From Polytrichum commune (lineage: Eukaryota > Streptophyta > Polytrichopsida > Polytrichales > Polytrichaceae), in NCBI GenBank assembly GCA_950295325.1, contig OX485807.1, positions 3,972,501 to 4,036,500 of the forward strand: DNA of 64,000 nucleotides. The letters are read 5' to 3'. Shown here piece after piece: positions 57,423-64,000 of this stretch. Position numbers and translations under genes: made by a program. Each line of letters begins with the position of its first letter. Within the stretch, counting starts at the first letter, position 1. The notes beneath the pieces are model-generated. The model ran no database searches. It was not told where the DNA came from and saw only the letters and a list, made by a program, of their open reading frames with translations.

Positions 57423-57764
57423 GTTAGATCACATCTTCATTCAGTTGGGCCCCGCCCTTCCCACGCCTCCTTCAGTGCCCAGTCTTCTTGCCCGCACCTG
57501 CATGGGAACTCCTCCTCGTTGGGGACCAATGTGACAATACCCGGTCAACATTACAAATATTCAAGTTGACATCACTTTCAATATTCCCAAGTTACTTGAC
57601 GGAGTTCCTTCACATACCAAAGGAGCTTAATGACTTAAGTGACCGGGTATTGTCACATTGGTCCCCAATGAGGATGAGTTCCCACGCATGTGCGGGTAGG
57701 AAGACTGGACATTGAAGGAGGCGTGAGAGGGACAAGTCCCATCCGAATGAAGATGTGATCTAGC
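57423..57764. mobile_element. Fold-back element with about 124-bp arms
   Basis: 57423-57547 and 57639-57764 are inverted copies at roughly 85-90 percent by eye, for example GGGGACCAATGTGACAATAC against GTATTGTCACATTGGTCCCC, and TAGATCACATCTTCATTC at the tips. The loop is about 92 bp. It has no coding capacity, and LINE copy A begins just beyond its right end. Confidence 0.8.
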
Positions 57765-57845
57765 ATGGGGCCTCCTCTTTGGATAATATCATACTTCCGG
57801 AGCAATTTAGACAAAATTTAATCAAACAATCAGTTACTTTCAAAC

Positions 57846-58487
57846 CTGACATCAAAAGACATTAGCAAACTAACTAAAGACATATGCCACATACCCAAGA
57901 GCTCCGCCAACATCCTCACGCAACTCCCTCGCGAAAACTTTGGTATAAATGTAACCTCACTCCTTCTAGACTACATACATTGTATTGGACAACAACTAAT
58001 ACAAGCCCTCAACGACCCAAGCCAACTAGGCAACATATATCAAGAACTAGCTAAATATATATCAACCAAGTACGGAGGCTCACTACACCTTCCCAAACTC
58101 AAACAACAAGCGTGCATAAGATCACCCATAGCTAGAACATTATACTTGCTAGAAAGAGAATATGAAATACACGTCACCACCGCAAACCGCGCATTTCCCA
58201 TCAAAACAACCCCACTAGAACAAACATGGAAAAATAACCCAACCTATGCTAGCCTTACAGACAACTCTATAATGAAAACCCAAAAATACCTAGACAAACT
58301 ATACATCTATGGCATCACAACAATAACACAAATACAAAACAAAGACACTATGGCCATACTAACTCCAGATGAGGTTAGGACCATATACAAACATGCACCA
58401 AAACAATCAGAGAGGAACTGCAACAAGCAAAAGTACTATTTCCCGCCCCACCACCATCCACACTCCAAAGAACTCACTCCCCACTAG
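57846..58487 (+). pseudogene. LINE copy A: post-RT segment of ORF2
   Basis: The open frame reads LTSKDISKLTKDICHIPKSS, ANILTQLPRENFGINVTSLL, LDYIHCIGQQLIQALNDPSQ and GSLHLPKLKQQACIRSPIAR. The LPREN-G-SL-LDYI pattern is typical of the region following the RT thumb in RNase H-bearing LINEs. The frame shifts near 58455 and the homologous reading continues in another frame (LLLITQHHRKILEQKTTQQ). No catalytic residues lie in this part. Confidence 0.65.
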
Positions 58488-58931
58488 AACAACCAACATC
58501 CTCTAACAACACCCAATACCCAAATACACACACACAATCCACCCTCGGGAGAGCAATCCACACCATAACTAAAGTAAAAACCATCACCAAGAAAGATAAA
58601 TGAGGGGCACAAGCTATCAAAAGGACATACCTATGCCAATGGCAATCCACGCAAGGAACCACACAACAATGGCGCACAAGAGAAGATCTACTACACCCAG
58701 ACAACATCCTACTTGAACACAACCTACTACTCATAACACAACACCATAGAAAAATACTAGAACAAAAAACCACCCAACAATACGCCGAACACTTCAAATC
58801 ACTCCTAATCAAAAGACAAAAAATTCATACATCCACTCCTCAAAATAACCAACCTCAAAATATCCATACAAGAGTGTAATCCAAATAAATATATAATTAC
58901 CAATAAACCAGCCATACAAATACAAGCCACA

Positions 58932-59642
58932 ATGTCCAACATATATGACCAAAATGGGAACTACATAACCAACCTTAATACAAAAAGATTACAATGGCTG
59001 TGGAACCGATTTTGCTGTAATCACCTCCTACATCTAGCCAAATTCCTACAACCCCCACCACAAGATTTCAAAACAAAAGTATTATGGCTTATACAAAGAT
59101 ACATAACCATACTCCCCAAGAAAAAACCCAAGAACATACTACCAAATAACCTACACCACACCCTACACCCAGACATTACCAAATTACTAATAGAATCCTA
59201 TAAAATGACCCACTCATACTACTCATCCCCTCTTACCTGCCCCATCCAACTTACACAATATAACTCACCCCACAACCAAGACATATTATTTGGCTCCATG
59301 GGACATGCAAAGTCCTCCCGTTGGAGAGGAATAGGCCTAGCATTCCCCACGGACCACAACACGACCCTAGAAGCCATCCACTGGGCTAGAATGGCAGCCA
59401 AGGAAGATGCACACACAATCACCATCCTAATAGTTAATCACAAGGATTGGACGGCACAATCACTACCACTCAATACAAATGCTGACATACACACAATCGC
59501 AACCATACCCCCACACACCATACAATATGATCCCACACCGGAATGGCCAAGATATTACCAATACATAGAACCGGCACCCACATCAATACTTTTGTATACA
59601 CAACCCAACACACCTATCAATGAACACACAAACCCCGCATGA
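58932..59642 (+). pseudogene. LINE copy A: 236-codon open segment before RNase H
   Basis: Starts MSNIYDQNGNYITNLNTKRL and ends PNTPINEHTNPA. It contains LFGSMGHAKSSRWRGIGLAF, an acidic/helical stretch with many Thr, and TIQYDPTPEWPRYYQYIEPA, which copy C shares in eroded form. No known domain is recognisable; it is the spacer between post-RT and RNase H domains. The frame is intact for 711 bp. Confidence 0.6.
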
Positions 59643-59849
59643 ACTACAAAAAGTCCTAAAGAAAACACTTAACACACACATAGATACCCACCCCATAAAC
59701 CCCACCACAACATAATATAATGTCAAATTCTCCAACTCATGGAATAATGCCCCCAAAGCAACCCCCCCACCACTCCTTACAAACCGCAATACAACACCCC
59801 TTCCTGCCAAATATAACTACATCCATCCACTCAAGTTTCATCCACAAAA

Positions 59850-60640
59850 ATGTATATACATGGATGGATCATTTATCCCACCCTCCAAAAATCCCGAAGG
59901 TCAAATAGAGGGCAATACAGCAGGATCAGGAGTATACAACCCCAACAACAATACCCAAATATCAGAGCGACTACCAAGGTACCAAAATATCCTAATAGCA
60001 GAACTCAATGCATTACTCATAGCTATCAAAACTATACAAAACACCCAAATAGAAGCATATATATTTACAGATAGTCTAAACCACATATTCTTAATTAACA
60101 ACCATATACAACACCCCACATCACAACACCATCACCCTGTCAAATTACTCATAGCAGCCAACATACAACAAATCTACTAGACCCCATACATAATCCACAT
60201 ACACAAGGTACGTGCACACTCAGGCATTATTGGGAATGAAATAGCTGACACACTAGCCAACGAAGGAACCCTCAAAGAGAAGCCATCCACTACACCCCAC
60301 ATACACATAGCCCACCCAACCTCATACTGATTGGCAAGCTGCCCAACAGCCACACATGACGGAGCCATCCGCAACCTCAACACATTCATAACAAAAGAAC
60401 ACAAAACCCGGGAAACGATACTAGCCAAAAACAAATTCCCGTATGTTGACAAATGGCTATCAAATGACCAAATAAACCAGAAACTCTCTAACCACTTTTG
60501 GAAAAGCGACAAAGTGACCGACGCACAAATCTCCCAAATGCTAAAATTCAGATACGCCCAATATATGGGCAATCATAGGAAAAACATCTTTTGGCCTCTC
60601 ACACACCAAAACCCCAATTGCACCCTATGCCATTAAACCA
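59850..60640 (+). pseudogene. LINE copy A: RNase H domain and following connector
   Basis: RNase H motifs appear in order: YTWMDGSF (first Asp; same position as YTDGSF in copy B), ILIAELNALLIAIKT (Glu), YIFTDSLNHIFLINNH (second Asp), then KVRAHSGIIGNEIADTLANE (His and last Asp). A stop (TAG at 60178-60180) falls between the second and third parts, and another (TGA at 60328-60330) follows. The connector KFPYVDKWLSNDQINQKLSN and LKFRYAQYMGNHRKNIFWPL matches copy B. The enzyme would remove RNA from the cDNA hybrid during retrotransposition. Confidence 0.8.
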
Positions 60641-61281
60641 AAGAGACACATGGCCCCATCTTCTGTCAACATGTGAACACCCATACCTAAAAGGACTAAG
60701 AATTGCAAGGCACAACAAAGCAGTACACCTTATTACTCAGACGCTCCAAGCCAACAAAAACACCCGGTTTTTCACACTAACCAATGCATGGACAATTAAT
60801 AACACGACACCAGAACAAACAATCCCTGATTGGCTCATTAAATGCTCATGCCACAAAAATGCCATGCAGATGCCAAGCTAAACTAAGACCGGACATCTTA
60901 TGCATAATCGGTGCCCCCAACCATACACAAACACCCATGTCACCCTCCTCCACATGCACAATCCAATTTATCGAATTTACATACTGCCATGATAGATTCC
61001 TTGAACAAGCACTCACCCGAAAACACATGAAACATGACCCATTAATCAACACCCTACAAAACAATGGATGGCAGACTAGCCCCATCATTACCATCACAAC
61101 TGGAGTTAGAGGAGCCATACACGAACACTTCATCGATAAATTAACCAAACTAAAAATCCCTAAATCCAACATCAAATCCCTCATGAAACATATACACCAA
61201 AATGCCATCAAATACCTCACATACCTAGTCCTAAATATGAGAAAACTAGACAATAAACAAACCCATGTCCCCCCGCCATAG
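60640..61281 (+). pseudogene. LINE copy A: zinc-knuckle and C-terminal domain
   Basis: After a frameshift within CTLC the homologous reading gives RDTWPHLLSTCEHPYLKGLR, RHNKAVHLITQTLQANKNTR, then KCSCHKNAMQMPS, DILCIIGAPNHTQTP, TIQFIEFTYCHDRFLEQAL, DPLINTLQNNGW, IITITTGVRGAIHE, and ends LVLNMRKLDNKQTHVPPP. The same order is kept in copies B, C and D, which shows this is a real conserved domain of the element. Confidence 0.75.
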
Positions 61282-61444
61282 TAAAGTTGGACCTACTAAT
61301 ATAATATTAGAGCCCACCTCCTGTGGAGGCAAAACACGTTATATTGCATCACGGAACACCATGATCAACATAAGGTTAACGGGCTCACATTCATGCCGGT
61401 ACCGAGATACGGGCGTTATTTTTTCTTTTCTTTTTCTTTCTTCA

Positions 61445-64000
61445 AAGATTCCATTCTGGTGAAAGGAATAATACAATAGATTTTTACACATTTATTTACA
61501 AATTCAAGACTTTTGGATGACAATAATTTCCACAAATCCCAGAATAATATTATAAACATTGATACCACAAGGGTACTACAAGGTACGGTTTCTAGATCTT
61601 GGTGAGCTTCACTGCATAAATGCAATAGCTGTGGTCATTGTAAAGCCTAAGATACAATATCTCTTCAATATATTTGTCAACATGTGCAAGTTGATATAAA
61701 AAATCTTTGTATCCGTCTCTAGAAAGACCCACCCCTTGGAAACACGCGAAGAGACTCTCAAACCACATCATGTTAGCAAACAATCTTCGTCCTCCACCTT
61801 GGTCACCAAAACCCTAAAGCCGCATTCAAGATCTTTTTCTCCACTTATGGTGTGGTGACACTTTTTGCTCCCAAAAAATTGTTGGTAGCGGTTTGTCATC
61901 TTCGACTAGGTACAATATGATCATGATCATGTCCCTCAACATCACCCGTGTCTCGAGAATGTCATGGTGTTTTTAGGGCGGACTTTTTGGGGCCAAACCG
62001 AGCTTCAAATCCAATGACCCTCATTGAGGGGGTCGCCCCAATGAAAAGAACAACAATGGACCACTTGGTCGTTTATGCAATTTAGGTGTGACATCAAAAT
62101 GAGCAAGACATCGCTAATGAGCCAAAAAGGCTTGGGGTAGCACGGTGGTGAGGAGACCACCCTAGCTACGTACTACTTTGGAGTTTCCTTCCCATAATGT
62201 GGGGGCCAAAGGATGCCACTTATTAGTATAAAAAGGTGGCCGCGCCCTTTGATAGTTTCGTTTTGTGCTCCCGGAATAAATGGATTGGGTGAAGATGAGA
62301 TCATGCCCAACAAGACCGTTCTAAGCTAGCCTCGGTGGAGCTCGGACAACCAACACGGTTAGGTATTGGCGACATCGAGTCTCTTTCTCCACTTTTTTCT
62401 CCTTTTGGGAATGAGTCCACCCTAGATTCAAATGCACCAAAATTTCAAGGTGATAGTGGAAGTTGGCCCTTGAAAGAAACAAATGCTCATGTACGACCTA
62501 TATACATAGTCTCTACGAGCCTCATCAACTCTAGAAATCATATTTTTCAATTTATGGGCTTGAATTGTTATTCAATTTATTATTCCTTGTCAAGGTGATA
62601 ATAAGATTATATCCACATCCGATAGTGGTGATCAAAACATTACAAAAAAAAGTGTTTACATCCAAGGGCACCCGAACTGTATGGTTGAACCCAATCTTCA
62701 ATAATATCAAGGTAATCAACCAATTTGAAAAGTGCACGAGATGAATGAGCTAATTTTGATGGGGCCACTTTTGACATAATTGACTAAAAGATAGGGTATG
62801 TAGTTCAATTACATGAATTTGTGCATGAAAAAATATTCAAATTGGGCCTCTTGGACACATAAGAGGTAATGCGTAAGGATCCTAGAGGCCTAGTTTGGGA
62901 CCCAAAGGTATCATACAAAAATGTTTAAGGTTACATAATGTTATTTTAAGTCGATGGATGTCAAAAACGTACCCATCTAAAATTTACATATTTATCGATT
63001 ACACTATTTCAACTTGATGAATACATATAAAAAACAAAATACGACCAAATTTGAACTTATACAAATGATCTAGATTTAAAGACACACCATGTACATTCCA
63101 TCATTCTTTTCACATGTACCCAAAATTTCAATCTCTTAAACCAAGTGAAAATTGAATATAGAAATTTGTCAAGAGGCATTGTGCAAACTCTCATGTAGAC
63201 CATGCAAATGGTAGATTGAATTCTTTAAGAACTAAGATCTATTTTGTTCACCTAGTGGTTAGACTCATGCTATTGGAAGTTAGGGTGAGTTTCAACATCC
63301 AGTTGTCGAACTATGCCGATTTTTCATAGAACTAAATTATGACTCAACAACTTGAATATTACATGAATTTCTCAAGCATGAAACACTTGGAGGTATTCAT
63401 GTGATAGACCGATTACAAAGTATTTAATTAATTGAAGACAATGAAGGAGTATAAACTTCAAAACTTATCAATTGAGGATGATTAATGTTAAGTTAATGAG
63501 CAAATTAATGAATAGAAGCCCCAAAACAATATTAAACAAGAATGAAATTGGGGGGGGGGGCTCCCGATGTCCAAATTATTCTTTTCTTTAATTAAAAGAA
63601 CAAGTATTTATAAGAAACAAGAAGTAGTAAAGTATCCTACAAATTTGATGAGTAATCATTACAACAAAGTTCACCTTTGAGAACATTGGGAGGTCTCCCC
63701 ATCCATACCACTTGAAATAAAATACACTCAACAACATAGAGAAAATGAAGCACATATGGAGGATAGGAATGAGAGTTAGGAATTACGAAATTATTCATAA
63801 AATCTCTAAAACAAGTTGTGCATTGCATCAAGCAATGTAGAGTAAATAAGAAATAAACTCTAGTCCAAATAGCAATAGTAATTGTAGACTATGTATTTCT
63901 ACTATATCATCAAAAGATTGGGAGGGCACATGTTGAGTCATTTTTTGCAAATTCCAGTTAAATAGGAAAAAAAATGTAAAAGGAACTCAAATAGAGGTAG
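61445..64000. other. Gene-free DNA to the window edge
   Basis: Open frames of 61-87 codons only, such as 61783-61592 (-) and 62335-62598 (+), without recognisable motifs. A poly-G tract lies at 63550-63560. No transposon end or RNA gene recognised. Confidence 0.4.

Larger units (their letters stand above)
57825..61443 (+). mobile_element. LINE copy A, 3.6 kb, 5'-truncated non-LTR retrotransposon with RNase H
   Basis: This is the longest copy of the lineage. It starts after the reverse transcriptase palm, in the post-RT region (ILTQLPRENFGINVTSLLLD), and runs through an anonymous spacer, an RNase H domain and a cysteine-rich C-terminal domain to a 3' UTR. The UTR ends GATACGGGCGTTATTTTTTC followed by TTTTC-type repeats. 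RT and any endonuclease or ORF1 are missing. The frame is broken by several stops and at least two frameshifts. Codon use is strongly A/C-rich on the sense strand, unlike its surroundings. Confidence 0.85.

Noticed and set aside
58474-58812. Minus 112-codon ORF
   Set aside because: It is antisense to the LINE copy A post-RT region and owes its length to A/C-rich codon use.
60177-61253. Minus ORFs of 131 and 135 codons
   Set aside because: Antisense to the RNase H and C-terminal part of LINE copy A.

Overview
The window is nuclear DNA from a land plant. It holds genes with canonical GT/AG introns, a plant-specific HOOKLESS1-type acetyltransferase, and long AT-rich intergenic DNA full of decayed transposons, inverted repeats and simple repeats. 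I cannot fix the lineage. The genes look ordinary for a green plant, and the intergenic DNA is dominated by old DNA transposons and one LINE lineage rather than recognisable LTR retrotransposons.

Only the first ~8 kb is clearly genic. Two genes face each other tail to tail. PCH2/TRIP13 (+, 780-5341, about 15 exons) encodes the AAA+ remodeller of HORMA-domain proteins used in meiosis and the spindle checkpoint. A HOOKLESS1-like N-acetyltransferase (-, 8133-6292, three exons) ends 950 bp away. The PCH2 5' region carries a telo-box-type repeat and a perfect E2F-type site. One PCH2 intron contains a copy of a repeat found elsewhere in the window, next to the one exon boundary I could not settle. 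A weak candidate leader on the + strand lies at 9030-9300.

From 9.5 kb to 64 kb I found no convincing host gene. What can be recognised is: (1) four fragments of one RNase H-bearing non-LTR retrotransposon lineage (36.1-37.4, 41.6-42.5, 46.7-48.3 and 57.8-61.4 kb), one with the two-part inversion expected from twin priming; (2) two hAT elements with shared ends and perfect 8-bp target duplications (30770-31376 and 49674-50054), the first keeping the transposase dimerisation region; (3) a 502-bp element with 25-bp perfect inverted ends flanked by TA (28696-29197) and a 116-codon ORF; (4) a 495-bp TIR element inside an older tandem repeat (23957-24452); (5) PIF/Harbinger-like elements beginning GGGC (18961-19461, 40016-41293, 43259-43563); (6) several fold-back elements; (7) three dispersed repeat families, here called R1, R2 and R3, of which R2 looks like a reused core promoter; and (8) tRNA- and 5S-derived fragments, including the 3' half of a mitochondrial-type tRNA-Ser(UGA).

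The two genes have no evident functional link. The repeats are mostly independent insertions, some nested. The observations most worth following are the LINE family with its twin-primed copy, the TA-flanked element with its unassigned ORF, the matched hAT pair, and the R2 promoter modules beside a 163-codon ORF.
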